Assembly (NCBI RefSeq): GCF_027886475.1
Contig: NZ_CP115670.1
Location: 1,736,001-1,800,000 of the forward strand
Origin: Corynebacterium sp. SCR221107
GTDB taxonomy: Bacteria > Actinomycetota > Actinomycetes > Mycobacteriales > Mycobacteriaceae
Reading direction: 5' to 3'
Length of the DNA: 64,000 nucleotides
Each line of letters opens with the position of its first letter. Positions within the stretch are counted from its first letter, which is position 1. The translations under genes were made by a program, and so were the position numbers. The notes beneath the pieces are model-generated. The model did no database searches and was not told the DNA's origin. It saw only the letters and a program-made list of their open reading frames with translations. Below, in pieces: positions 40,188 through 49,119 of this stretch.

Positions 40188-40943
40188 TTACTCAGCCTCG
40201 AGTTCAGCAAGTACCTCGTCGCTGAGATCCATGTTGGTGTAAACGTTTTGAACGTCATCCGATTCCTCGAGTGCATCGACCAGACGGAGGATGCGCTTGG
40301 CCTCGGCAGCACCGAGCGGAACCTCGACGGATGCGCGGAAGTCGGTCTCAGAGTCATCCACCTCGATGCCTGCTTCCTCCAGCGCGTCACGTACGGCCGG
40401 AGTATCTCCCGGCGCGCAGACGATCTCAAAACGATCGCCTAGGTCATTGACTTCCTCAGCGCCTGCATCCAGCACTGCCATCAAGACGTCATCTTCGGTC
40501 AATTCGCCCTTGGCAACAAACACGAGACCCGTGCGGGAGAACAGGTAGGACACGGCACCAGACTCTGCCATGTTACCGCCGTTCTTGGACATAGCAGTAC
40601 GTACTTCGGAAGCCGCGCGGTTACGGTTGTCAGTCAAACACTCAATGAGCACTGCCACACCGTTTGGGCCATATCCCTCATACATAATGGTCTGCCAGTC
40701 AGCGCCACCCGCCTCTTCACCGGAACCGCGCTTGCGAGCGCGCTCGATGTTGTCGTTAGGTACGGAGGCCTTTTTGGCCTTCTTGATCATGTCATCGAGG
40801 GTAGGGTTCGCCGCCGGATCGCCACCACCGGTGCGCGCCGCAACTTCGATGTTCTTAATCAGCTTTGCAAATTCCTTGCCACGCTTGGCATCATTTGCAG
40901 CCTTCTTGTGCTTGGTTGTTGCCCATTTAGAGTGCCCGGACAT
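40188..40943 (-). CDS. yebC: YebC/PmpR-family protein
   Basis: This is a conserved YebC-family protein, variously reported as a transcriptional regulator and as a translation factor that helps ribosomes at proline stretches. It begins [20 protein letters not shown], the family hallmark, then has [14 protein letters not shown] and [19 protein letters not shown], and ends in an acidic domain. The start is the ATG at 40943, with AAAGG six bases upstream. In-frame codons further up are rejected. It sits just upstream of ruvC, the usual place. The 251-residue length is normal. Confidence 0.95.
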   Translation of the reverse strand: MSGHSKWATTKHKKAANDAKRGKEFAKLIKNIEVAARTGGGDPAANPTLDDMIKKAKKASVPNDNIERARKRGSGEEAGGADWQTIMYEGYGPNGVAVLIECLTDNRNRAASEVRTAMSKNGGNMAESGAVSYLFSRTGLVFVAKGELTEDDVLMAVLDAGAEEVNDLGDRFEIVCAPGDTPAVRDALEEAGIEVDDSETDFRASVEVPLGAAEAKRILRLVDALEESDDVQNVYTNMDLSDEVLAELEAE

Positions 40944-41826
40944 CCTAAACCTTTCTATCAAACTTCGTGAAAACCCAACGTGGCTGGCTAAAGCCTTGCT
41001 GTGCAAAAGCACGTGCCTTTCGCCACGTGTCCTCGTTGCGCGAGCAGAAGTGGCGTGCCCACATCACGTTGCCTTAACGCCTCTGTGATCCATGCCCGAC
41101 CTAGTGAGGTTTTCTTTTCTCACGATCGACGTAGGCTGCATCCGCGTGTTGCCTACCGGTTCATATTCGCCTACAGACTCATGCCCCTCATGCACGCATC
41201 AAGGTCCAAAATCGGTAGCGGTTTGCGGCGGCAACTGCCCATTTCTACCAATCGTTACATCGACAGAAATGCGACGCTGCAGTACAACGTGGCCATTATA
41301 CTGCATTGTTCCCGGAAACCTCCGAACGACCACCGCTGCTCTACTCGCGGATTTCATTCCTACCGATTCCTTCCGAGCCACCAGCGTCCACCGCACTAAC
41401 TGCGCCTTGAATGCCTACCCGGCAAAGTGCGCAGGTGGCGGGGACAGCTAAAGCGATGCTGTGGCGAGGATAGCAACTGAAGCTTCCCTGCTTCCGTCAC
41501 ACAGAAGCTGCGGACGCTGCCAGCGTCGCCAAGCATGCGAAATAAACGGAAATTTCTTTGACAACGCGGAGACTGTGATTGCGACAAACGGCTTTCCTAC
41601 CGATGTTCGCCACCCCATGTTCGCCAGCCCAGGTGGCTTTTGACATCGTCGCCTTCTTAGCCCCTACAAGGTGGGTGGTACCCCAGCGCGTTGAGCGTGC
41701 CGACGGGCGAAGCTCGTCGTTGTTCCGGTCACAGAGCCAGTGAGGACAGATCACGCACGAGGCGTAGCATGGATCACCACCATTTCGGACGGGATGCCGA
41801 AAAATCGCTGATGGTGCTCCACATTC
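40944..41826. other. Long gene-free region between yebC and tesB
   Basis: These 883 bases lie between two minus-strand genes. I see only short, unconvincing frames on both strands and no strong hairpin. They may be a decayed gene or a lineage-specific insertion, but no fragment is recognisable to me. Confidence 0.4.
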
Positions 41827-42681
41827 CTAGTGCTTCGGATTCTCGATCGGAATGGATTTGACTCCTTTTCGAAGGGTTCGCGTCAAACCTTCCTGCGTGA
41901 CCACGGCAACCAAGTCGCCCTGCTGGTTGAAGATGCGGCCTTGAGTTAGTGCGCGCCCGGCATGCGCAGATGGCGAGATTTGATCATAAAGCAGCCATTC
42001 ATCAGCACGGAATGGACGCAGGAACCACATGGCGTGATCGAGCGAAGCCATCTGCACCTTATGGTTAGGATGCGGCACGAGGGAAGAATGCAGCAGCGTC
42101 ATGTCGGACATGTAGGCCAGGGTGCAGATGTGGAAAGTCTCATCGTCGGGCAGCTGCCGCTTGGATTTGATCCACACCACCTGCTGGCTTGCGGTGTACT
42201 TATTGTGTTCAAAATCCTCCGAGGGTACGACTCTGATGTCCCAGTCACCCCATTCCTCCAACAGGGCCCGTCGGCTGGCATCGAGCGGGGTGTTGAGCTC
42301 AATTTCATCGGGCATGGGAACGGCCCTCATCGCATCGGAGTGCTCGGGTCCCTCATCGTCGCGTCGATGAAAGCTTGCCTGCATGATAAAAAGCGGGTGC
42401 CCATCTTGGACCGCCGTGACCTGCCTGGAGACGAAGCTGCGACCGTCGCGAATGCGGTCGACAAGGAAGGCGGTTGGCTTGTGCGAATTGCCAGGACCGA
42501 CGAAATAACCGTGGAGGGAGTGAACCCGGAATATAGGATCGACCGTCTTCGTCGCCGCGACGAGGGTTTGCGCGGCGACCTGGCCGCCGAAGGTGCGGCT
42601 GAGCATCGACTCAATAGCAGCACCGCGGTAGATGTCGGTGTCGATATATTCAAGATTGAGGATATCTTCGATAACTGGCAC
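41827..42681 (-). CDS. tesB: Acyl-CoA thioesterase II (TesB family)
   Basis: This double hot-dog thioesterase hydrolyses acyl-CoAs. The sequence has the family pattern FGGQVAAQTLVAATKT with LHGYFVGPGNSHKPT, then RDGRSFVSRQVTAVQDGHPLF and SFHRRDD. The C-terminal hot-dog carries SLDHAMWFLRPFRADEWLLY. The conserved catalytic Asp (in SLDHAMWF), Thr and Gln region is intact. The 284-residue length is normal. It follows the yebC-ruv group in other corynebacteria too. The in vivo acyl-CoA substrate is unknown. Confidence 0.93.
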   Translation of the reverse strand: MPVIEDILNLEYIDTDIYRGAAIESMLSRTFGGQVAAQTLVAATKTVDPIFRVHSLHGYFVGPGNSHKPTAFLVDRIRDGRSFVSRQVTAVQDGHPLFIMQASFHRRDDEGPEHSDAMRAVPMPDEIELNTPLDASRRALLEEWGDWDIRVVPSEDFEHNKYTASQQVVWIKSKRQLPDDETFHICTLAYMSDMTLLHSSLVPHPNHKVQMASLDHAMWFLRPFRADEWLLYDQISPSAHAGRALTQGRIFNQQGDLVAVVTQEGLTRTLRKGVKSIPIENPKH

Positions 42682-43294
42682 TTGTCATTCACTCCGCGCT
42701 GATTGGAAAGTCCCCTTTTGCTTACGTCACCGCAGTGCTGCCTCGATCCCCTTGTTTTGAGCATAAGACTCTCACGAGGACACGAGACTCTTGCATGTCA
42801 GCGCTGGGGCCGCGACCGCGTGGCCCAACGAAGACAGGGGGCAAAAGAGACACTCTGAAACTAATTCATTAACCGTGCTTCTCAACCTTACCGCCGGTTA
42901 TAGGTTTTCGCTGCAACCTGCCCATAAAATCTTCGGCCTACGTAAATAATGCCCGCATCCCCAGCTTCACCGGCACGCATTCAAGTGGCAGGTAGCATCG
43001 CTTTTCTTGCTTTCCGACGACCATAGGACCCGACTCTTCCAGCCGATGCAACAACGACTGGCACGAAAAAGATATTGCACAGACACCGTTGCATTGCAGT
43101 GCTTGACCCAATTGAAAAACCAACGTGAAACCCCACTAAAGCGAACACTTCGGTGTGACTATGCCAAGCACCAGCCGCCGGGGAATGCCGAGAGCAGCAG
43201 ATAGCGAATTAATAGGGGTCACGGATCACCTTCGGACTCATTGCCGCACACCCTTGGCCTGTCGTGATAGCGTCTTTTTAAACCCGCCCCCTCA
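42682..43294. other. Intergenic region between divergent tesB and glycosyltransferase genes
   Basis: These 613 bases lie between outward-facing genes. They hold an exact copy of the dispersed repeat (43009-43019). I see no credible gene. Confidence 0.4.
43009..43019 (+). repeat. Dispersed repeat GCTTTCCGACG, exact copy
   Basis: The context TTTTCTTGCTTTCCGACGAC matches the copy at 52234 over TTGCTTTCCGACGA. It lies 286 bases upstream of the GT-C gene; another copy lies just after that gene. Confidence 0.6.
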
Positions 43295-44650
43295 GTGGGT
43301 AAAAAAAGAATTTCGACGAAAAAGATCCCTGCATTGAATACTCCCCCGCCCCAAGGCTCTTCCAGCAATGCCGCCGCCGCTCCTTCGGATTTCGACGAAC
43401 CGGATGTGGCGATCCACGCATTGACTTCACAACCATCGGCATCAGTTTCGAGTAGGACGATCACGCACAAGGACTGGTGGATCTGGGCATTCTGGGCACT
43501 CACACACTGCGTGGCGCTGAAAATCATGCAGCTCAACACCATCCCCGAGGGTGATGTTCAATACTATTTCAAGGCAGCATCCGGTATCGACCCGCAGGCG
43601 ATGCAGGAATACCCAGCTGTCGGAGTGTGGCCAGTTAAGGCTCTCCACTGGCTCATCGGGCACGGCATGTGGGAATTCGTAATCGCGTTCGTATTCCTGA
43701 CCTTCCTTGTGGACGCCGCATTCCTGGGCGTGATCATGGCTTCGAAGACCCCCCTTAGAATTCCCGCCGCTTATGTCTGGTCTTTGTTTGCAGTATTGGC
43801 CCCACACACGCAATTCTTACGCTTAGATATTTTCACCGGCGTCCTCGTCGGCATCGCCGGTTTCGCTCTGTTTACCCGCACCACTGTTGCAGCACAGCTT
43901 CTTGCGTGGGCAACTGCCATGAAGCTTTGGCCGGGGGTATTGGCGGTTGTATTGGTCAACCGCAAGCGCATGCAGGCCGTGTGGGTTTTTATAGGTACGC
44001 TCATCGGATTGTGTGTGCTAGTCGCCCTTTTTTCTGGTTTTGACAGGCTCATCTCTCCCCTGACCTACCAAGGCGAGCGTGGACTTCAAATCGAGTCGGT
44101 TGCTGCCACCCCGTTCATGTGGCTGGCTTTCACAAAGCCGGAAGACTACCACGTCTCCTATGCCGCGTCGAAAAGTTTCGAAGTAACCGGACCCGGCGTT
44201 GCTACCGCAGCGCAGGTTTCCTCCATCGCGCTGTTGGCGGCGGTGGCCCTGTGCGCGGCGTGGGGCATTGTTTACTTGGTCTCTCACCGCCGGTGGTCAC
44301 CAAAGTCCTCCTTGGCTGCAAGCATCCTGATCGTGTGCCTGATGCTCGTAACCAACAAGGTGTTTTCCCCGCAGTATGTCCTGTGGTTGGCACCGTTATG
44401 CATCGTTGCTGTGGCATATTACGGCCGCGAACGTATAGTTCAAGCAATTATGGCTCTGACAGCCGCGATGTCGTTGGTGACCTCGCAGCTTTATCCTTTC
44501 CATTACGATCCCATCATCGCCCAGCCGATTAGCGACCCGACCGGAATCTACCTGCTGATAATCCGCAACACCTTGCTGCTCATCATCACGGGGCTTTCCC
44601 TAGCCTGGCTGGTTGGCATCTGGAAACAAGAAACCGCACGTGGAAACTAA
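43295..44650 (+). CDS. GT-C-fold membrane glycosyltransferase (GT87/DUF2029 type)
   Basis: The 451-residue protein has a polar N-terminal 60 residues, then about nine or ten membrane helices. The acidic residue of the first extracytoplasmic loop is D87 in PEGDVQYYF, the position of the catalytic Asp in GT-C enzymes that use polyprenyl-phosphate sugars. Other family-like stretches are YPAVGVWPVKAL and MKLWPGVLAVVLVNRKR. It is likely an arabinosyl- or mannosyltransferase for envelope glycans, and its place next to the PIM genes agrees with that. The exact linkage cannot be read from sequence. The GTG start at 43295 lacks a clear ribosome site; a TTG at 43334 is possible. Confidence 0.8.
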   Translation: MGKKRISTKKIPALNTPPPQGSSSNAAAAPSDFDEPDVAIHALTSQPSASVSSRTITHKDWWIWAFWALTHCVALKIMQLNTIPEGDVQYYFKAASGIDPQAMQEYPAVGVWPVKALHWLIGHGMWEFVIAFVFLTFLVDAAFLGVIMASKTPLRIPAAYVWSLFAVLAPHTQFLRLDIFTGVLVGIAGFALFTRTTVAAQLLAWATAMKLWPGVLAVVLVNRKRMQAVWVFIGTLIGLCVLVALFSGFDRLISPLTYQGERGLQIESVAATPFMWLAFTKPEDYHVSYAASKSFEVTGPGVATAAQVSSIALLAAVALCAAWGIVYLVSHRRWSPKSSLAASILIVCLMLVTNKVFSPQYVLWLAPLCIVAVAYYGRERIVQAIMALTAAMSLVTSQLYPFHYDPIIAQPISDPTGIYLLIIRNTLLLIITGLSLAWLVGIWKQETARGN

Positions 44651-44658
44651 CCTGTGGA

Positions 44659-44669
44659 CGTCGGAAAGC
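44659..44669 (-). repeat. Dispersed repeat GCTTTCCGACG, exact copy
   Basis: It reads CGTCGGAAAGC on the plus strand in GTGGACGTCGGAAAGCAATG context, only nine bases after the stop codon of the GT-C gene. Confidence 0.6.
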
Positions 44670-44810
44670 AATGAATACCAACGCGGTCCCAGGCAATCAA
44701 GTGTCAGAAATTGGCACCGGTGCCGGCAAAAATTCCACGGTCGAGCAACCACCATGTTTGCCAACACTGCGAAACTAGTGCATGAATCTCGCTAGCAAAA
44801 ACGAACCGCC

Positions 44811-45275
44811 CTAGAAATCGTTAAATTCGAAATACTCCGGAAGTTTGGCCGTGCCGCCGAGGCGGCATACGCGCACTCCGGTTCGGGTGCGCAATGCTCG
44901 GGTGTCAGATACGGCGTCGTTATAAAAGCGGTGCGCCAGCTGCAGGCGCGCCTGCGCATCGACAATTCGAGCCGGAGTGTTTTCTCCCATGTCAGCGATG
45001 ACCCGAGACACTTCTCGCTCAGCATTCGCTCGGGCTTCAAAGGTGTCATAAGCTAGCTTTATCGACTCCGCAGCCTCAGCGATTGGCTGCGACGACGGCT
45101 CCAGAGCCGCCACCAAGGCGGCACGCTTGTCCAGTGCGGCCTGAAGAGCTTGAAGCGCGGAATCGGTACGAATATGCAACCGATTAAGCCTTTGAGCCGT
45201 GGAGAATGCCCAATAAACAATTACCGTGAGGATGACGGCAAGCAGGACAAACCACAAGGTAGACACGTCTAGCAT
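44811..45275 (-). CDS. Small membrane protein following pimA (LemA-like / Rv2609c N-terminal-like)
   Basis: The 154-residue protein has one N-terminal membrane helix (LWFVLLAVILTVIVYWAF). A cytoplasmic helical domain follows (LNRLHIRTDSALQALQAALD, then ARIVDAQARLQLAHRFYNDA), resembling the N-terminal part of LemA-like proteins. In mycobacteria the gene after pimA encodes a similar membrane segment joined to a NUDIX domain; the NUDIX part is absent here. Its start overlaps the pimA stop by seven bases, which argues for translational coupling and a role linked to PIM or lipid synthesis. No function is proven to my knowledge. Confidence 0.75.
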   Translation of the reverse strand: MLDVSTLWFVLLAVILTVIVYWAFSTAQRLNRLHIRTDSALQALQAALDKRAALVAALEPSSQPIAEAAESIKLAYDTFEARANAEREVSRVIADMGENTPARIVDAQARLQLAHRFYNDAVSDTRALRTRTGVRVCRLGGTAKLPEYFEFNDF

Positions 45276-46357
45276 TCCACCTTCGTCCCATCGGCTACCG
45301 TCTCATACACCCGCATGATATCGGAAACCACCACGTCCCAATCATAGATCTGCGCGCGCTGCACTCCTCTCTGAGCAAGCTCGACGCGGGCTCCGGGGTT
45401 ATCAATCAGCGTGCGCAGCTTCGATGCTAAATCCGAGACGTCGCCGTTGCGGAACAACAGCCCGGCCGGATGCGGCGAGTCGGCCGCACACACAGCGGAA
45501 AAGGCCTCCAAATCGGAAGCAACCACGGCACATCCAGCGGCCATCGCTTCAACGAGAACGATGCCGAAACTTTCCCCACCGGTGTTCGGGGCGACATAAA
45601 TGTCCGAAGAGCCAAGGATCTCCGCCTTTTCTTCATCGCTGACGCGGCCCGCGAAGGTAACGCCTGCCACCTCGCGAGGCTTTCCGCCACCCATCACCAC
45701 AAACTCGGCAGGACGATCTAGCTGTTCCTTTGCCCGTAGCAAGATATCCAGCCCCTTGCGCGGTTCATCCAACCGTCCCAAAAAAGCGATGCGAACCGTG
45801 TCCGGATCCGACCTAATCTGCTGAAACTTCGATAGCGCTGCGACCTCCACACCGTTGGGGATAAGCACTGGATCGCCACCAAGTTGCTCGACCTGCCAGC
45901 GACGTGCCATCTCACTGACCGCGATGCCCCCGCGGATCTTCTCCAAAGAACCGCGCAGGATGGGAAGCGCCAGCTTAAGCAGTAGCGAACCAGAGCTGGA
46001 GGCGTGGTACGTGGCAACAATCGGTCCATGAGCCAGCCGAAGGCTGGCGAATGAGAAGCTAGGCGAATTCGGCTCGTGAATGTGCAAAACGTCGAACTGC
46101 CCTTCGCGGATAAATTCGCGGGCCACAGCAAAGGTGTGCGGGCTAAAGGACAAATTGGCAACCGAACCGTTGTAGGGAATTGGGATGCTTCCCCCGCCGT
46201 GTACCACAAATTCAGGAAGGTCCGTGGAGTCTGCCGCCGGGCCGAGAACTTTGACCTCGTGTCCCAAAGCTATAAGTTTCGTTGCCAGATCAAGGATGTG
46301 AGATTGTACTCCACCTGGTTGGTCGAAGGAATACGGGCACACGATTCCAATTTTCAC
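45269..46357 (-). CDS. pimA: Phosphatidylinositol alpha-mannosyltransferase PimA
   Basis: PimA adds the first mannose from GDP-mannose to phosphatidylinositol on the inner face of the membrane. This is a GT4 (GT-B) enzyme with N-terminal MKIGIVCPYSFDQPGGVQSH, then VLHIHEPNSPS and ATYHASSSG. The C-terminal nucleotide-sugar site shows FLGRLDEPRKGLDILL and APNTGGESFGIVLVEAMAAG (the EX7E motif). The 362-residue length is normal. It belongs to the thrS-HIT-pgsA-patA-pimA run conserved in mycolate-containing Actinobacteria, and is separated from patA by 234 bases here. Confidence 0.95.
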   Translation of the reverse strand: MKIGIVCPYSFDQPGGVQSHILDLATKLIALGHEVKVLGPAADSTDLPEFVVHGGGSIPIPYNGSVANLSFSPHTFAVAREFIREGQFDVLHIHEPNSPSFSFASLRLAHGPIVATYHASSSGSLLLKLALPILRGSLEKIRGGIAVSEMARRWQVEQLGGDPVLIPNGVEVAALSKFQQIRSDPDTVRIAFLGRLDEPRKGLDILLRAKEQLDRPAEFVVMGGGKPREVAGVTFAGRVSDEEKAEILGSSDIYVAPNTGGESFGIVLVEAMAAGCAVVASDLEAFSAVCAADSPHPAGLLFRNGDVSDLASKLRTLIDNPGARVELAQRGVQRAQIYDWDVVVSDIMRVYETVADGTKVEC

Positions 46358-46591
46358 CCTTCACATCCTCCACTTTCTACAGTTTCCCTTTCGACACGCT
46401 CGCAGCTGACCGCAGCCATGTGTGCGCAAACGCCCTTGCCGTCTGATTACCGGCATAGCCGACACATTGGCTAAGGATTATACCGAAGCCATCCCGCATG
46501 CCGTTTTTTTACAAGTACCACCTCCGGCAAGATTCGGAGCTTGACCAACTCGCGCTGAGCTGGGAGTGCCTGATTCAAACCGATAATTTTG

Positions 46592-47575
46592 TTAGGAAAT
46601 GCCTTTTTCATAGCGTTTTTGATCGAGATCCGCCAGCCACAGTGGCTGCAGCATGTGCCAGTCCACCGGGTGCTGGCGAATGTTTTCTTCGAAATGACCC
46701 GCCATCTCCTGGATGAGACCACTTAAGGTTGTCGACTCTAAAGGCTTCGAAATAGAAGTGCCCCAGCCATCGCCTTCAAACCACGTGTGGACCACGTGCA
46801 GCGGAGCTCCTGTATCGAGGGCTAGGCGTGCCGCACCAGCGGGCATGCGGGTGGTTTCGCCAAAAAACTCCACCTCCACGCCGGATTTCTTCAGATCCCG
46901 CTCCCCTAGCAAGCATACGATGCCGCCTGCTGAGACGTCCATGCGAAGTTCCTCATAAGGACCCGTGGCACCTTCATGTGCAAGCACCTTAAAGCCCAGA
47001 GACTGCCGGTATTCCACGAATGCATCAAATAAACGCTCCGGCTTCAGGCGTTCAGCAACCGTAGTAAATTTCGAGTATCGCGAGGTCAGGAACATCCCCG
47101 CCATATCCCAGTTCCCGGTATGAGGAAGTACAAGCACCACGCCTTTACCAGAATTGATGGAGGCTTCGAGTTGATCCTTTCCGATAATGGCATCACCAAA
47201 CCGTTGCACGGTCGTTGGATCGCCCGCCAGGCTGGGCAAGCGGAAAGCCTCCAGCCAATAGCGGGTATAGGAACGCATGGAGTCTCGGATCAATGCGTCG
47301 GTGACGTTGTTCTCACCTACCACGCGAGCCAAATTCTTACGCAGCTGGGGCATACCCTTGCCCTTTTTGGAGGCAATATCTGCTCCCACTCTAAATAGGG
47401 GCGCGGTGATGCCCAATGGCAAATGCGCTATCAGTTTCCACCCGGCGATGTATCCGTTAGCCGCAAGTTCTTCGCCCCAGCGCTCGGGATGTGCCAGCAC
47501 CGATGCACGAAGGCCCCGGGTAACCGATGTGAAAAGGCGGGATGCCGTCTCTTGAAGTTTTTTTGCGGCGTTCAT
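46592..47575 (-). CDS. patA: Phosphatidylinositol mannoside acyltransferase (PatA/HtrB family)
   Basis: This membrane-associated acyltransferase transfers a fatty acyl chain to the mannose of PIM. It belongs to the LpxL/HtrB superfamily. The catalytic H(x4)D motif appears as LPHTGNWDMAG, followed by VVAERLKPERL-like text (TVAERLKPERLFDAF) and a later GGIVCLLGERDLKKSG. The 327 residues include a hydrophobic N-terminal part. Its start codon directly abuts the pgsA stop, so the two are one transcription unit. The symbol is given by homology to the mycobacterial enzyme. Confidence 0.9.
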   Translation of the reverse strand: MNAAKKLQETASRLFTSVTRGLRASVLAHPERWGEELAANGYIAGWKLIAHLPLGITAPLFRVGADIASKKGKGMPQLRKNLARVVGENNVTDALIRDSMRSYTRYWLEAFRLPSLAGDPTTVQRFGDAIIGKDQLEASINSGKGVVLVLPHTGNWDMAGMFLTSRYSKFTTVAERLKPERLFDAFVEYRQSLGFKVLAHEGATGPYEELRMDVSAGGIVCLLGERDLKKSGVEVEFFGETTRMPAGAARLALDTGAPLHVVHTWFEGDGWGTSISKPLESTTLSGLIQEMAGHFEENIRQHPVDWHMLQPLWLADLDQKRYEKGIS

Positions 47576-48226
47576 TTATTCACTAAAGTCCTTCGCCCCG
47601 GCCGGCGCCGCAATCTTTTGTTGCCCCTCAGGGGCCTGGGAGGCCATGTAGAGTCGCTGCCCCACGGTAAACACGCTGCCCACCGCGAGGACCCAGAGGC
47701 ATACCTCGAGCGCATAGGGGACTCCGACGCCAGCAAGTCCGATGCCGCCAAGACCTAAGATGAGCCGCTCCGGGCGCTCGATAAGGCCACCGACCATCTT
47801 GAATCCGCTGGCCTCACCGCGAGCCTTGACATAAGAAATGATCTGCGAGGACACGATCACACTCAAGGAGGCAGCGACGAGCGCCTGGCTTGCGTTCATG
47901 GAGTAGACCAACCACCAGGTAATCGCGGCAAAGAGTGCGCCGTCTGTGATTCGGTCGCAGGTGGCATCAAGGGTGGCACCGAATTTTGTTCCGCCCCCGC
48001 GCATGCGCGCCATCGTTCCATCGACCATGTCGAAAGCCGCGAAAACACCCGACAACACCGCGGCAGCAAACAGATGACCGGTGGGAATCAAGACAACAGC
48101 CACCGCGATGGTGGCAACGGTTCCGATCAGGGTAACCGCATTCGGGCTAAACCCCACCTTTATCAATCCACGTGCAACGGGCTCAACAACCACAGCTGCG
48201 GGCTTTCTTCCGTGAACACTAAGCAT
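47576..48226 (-). CDS. pgsA: Phosphatidylinositol phosphate synthase (CDP-alcohol phosphotransferase)
   Basis: This enzyme makes phosphatidylinositol phosphate from CDP-diacylglycerol and inositol phosphate, the precursor of PI and PIMs. The full CDP-alcohol phosphotransferase motif is visible: DMVDGTMARMRGGGTKFGAT then LDATCDR, with all metal-binding Asps. About six membrane helices surround it. The 216-residue length is normal. It overlaps the HIT gene stop by eight bases and abuts patA, so HIT-pgsA-patA are tightly coupled. The neighbouring pimA supports PI-phosphate rather than PG-phosphate synthase. Confidence 0.93.
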   Translation of the reverse strand: MLSVHGRKPAAVVVEPVARGLIKVGFSPNAVTLIGTVATIAVAVVLIPTGHLFAAAVLSGVFAAFDMVDGTMARMRGGGTKFGATLDATCDRITDGALFAAITWWLVYSMNASQALVAASLSVIVSSQIISYVKARGEASGFKMVGGLIERPERLILGLGGIGLAGVGVPYALEVCLWVLAVGSVFTVGQRLYMASQAPEGQQKIAAPAGAKDFSE

Positions 48227-48803
48227 GGCATTCTCCTGGGGCGTCCGGCATGTTCATCCACGTTTCCGCGAGCAGACGGCGCGTGTCGCGCAGCAGCTGC
48301 GGCAAGACCTTGGTGCCGTCGACGATTGTCATGAAGTTGGAGTCACCATTCCACCGTGGCACGATGTGCATGTGTAAATGGTCACTGACCGACCCGCCGG
48401 AGGACTTACCTAGGTTAAATCCAGCGTTAACCGCGTCAGGGTTGGAGGCAGACTTTAAAACCTTGATGGCCGTTTGCGCATAGAGCATCAATTCACTTGA
48501 CTCCTCAAGGGTCAGGTCCTCAAGGTTGGCGACTTGACGGTAGGGAACAACCATCATGTGCCCGGAGTTATAGGGGAAGAGATTCAGCAGCACGTATACC
48601 AATTCACCACGTGCGACGACGAGACCCTCCTCATCGCTTAACTTCGGGATCGCGGTAAAGGGATTTTCCTTCTTTTTTGGCTTCGAGGCGTCACCGTCCT
48701 GACTCCCAACCCTGTTGGTGATGTAGCTCATTCGATATGGCGCCCACAAGCGTTCAAGGCGATCCGGAATTCCTACTCCGGTATCGATGTATTGATCACT
48801 CAA
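48219..48803 (-). CDS. HIT-family nucleotide hydrolase/transferase
   Basis: This is a histidine triad protein of the branch found next to pgsA in Actinobacteria; the mycobacterial orthologue has been reported to act as an Ap4A phosphorylase. The catalytic triad is DHLHMHIVPRW, with NAGFNLGKSSGGSV upstream and NLFPYNSGHMMVVPYR before it. I start at the TTG at 48803 (MSDQYIDTGVGIPD), with AAGGGG eight bases upstream. Upstream codons to 48899 are unconserved. Length is 194 residues. Confidence 0.88.
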   Translation of the reverse strand: MSDQYIDTGVGIPDRLERLWAPYRMSYITNRVGSQDGDASKPKKKENPFTAIPKLSDEEGLVVARGELVYVLLNLFPYNSGHMMVVPYRQVANLEDLTLEESSELMLYAQTAIKVLKSASNPDAVNAGFNLGKSSGGSVSDHLHMHIVPRWNGDSNFMTIVDGTKVLPQLLRDTRRLLAETWMNMPDAPGECHA

Positions 48804-49049
48804 CTGCTTTACCCCTTGCTGAAGAATAAGAAATTTTACGGTCAACCCCAGGTTCAATTCGCCTCGTGCGGCGAAGAATCGGAATACCCGAATACTCACT
48901 TCTTCTGGTCATCGCTTACTTCTTCGCATCTGGATCCTTTCCACGCAGCAATGCTTCCAATCTCGGGCCAGCAGCAACTCGACAACTGCGAACTCGCACG
49001 CCACGCCGTGGAACTCTTGCTCGTGCATGAGGAATCAATGTGCCACATG

Positions 49050-49092
49050 AAAAAGGGCGGGAAGAAACGTGGGTCCTTGCTTCTTCCCGCCC
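49050..49092 (-). terminator. Intrinsic terminator of thrS
   Basis: GGGCGGGAAGAA (49055-49066) pairs perfectly with TTCTTCCCGCCC (49081-49092), and on the minus strand TTTTTC follows. It lies 28 bases past the thrS stop, so the HIT-pgsA-patA unit needs its own promoter in 48804-49049, where I see no gene. Confidence 0.9.
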
Positions 49093-49119
49093 TCATAGCT
49101 TCAAGCAGCCTTTAAAGTC

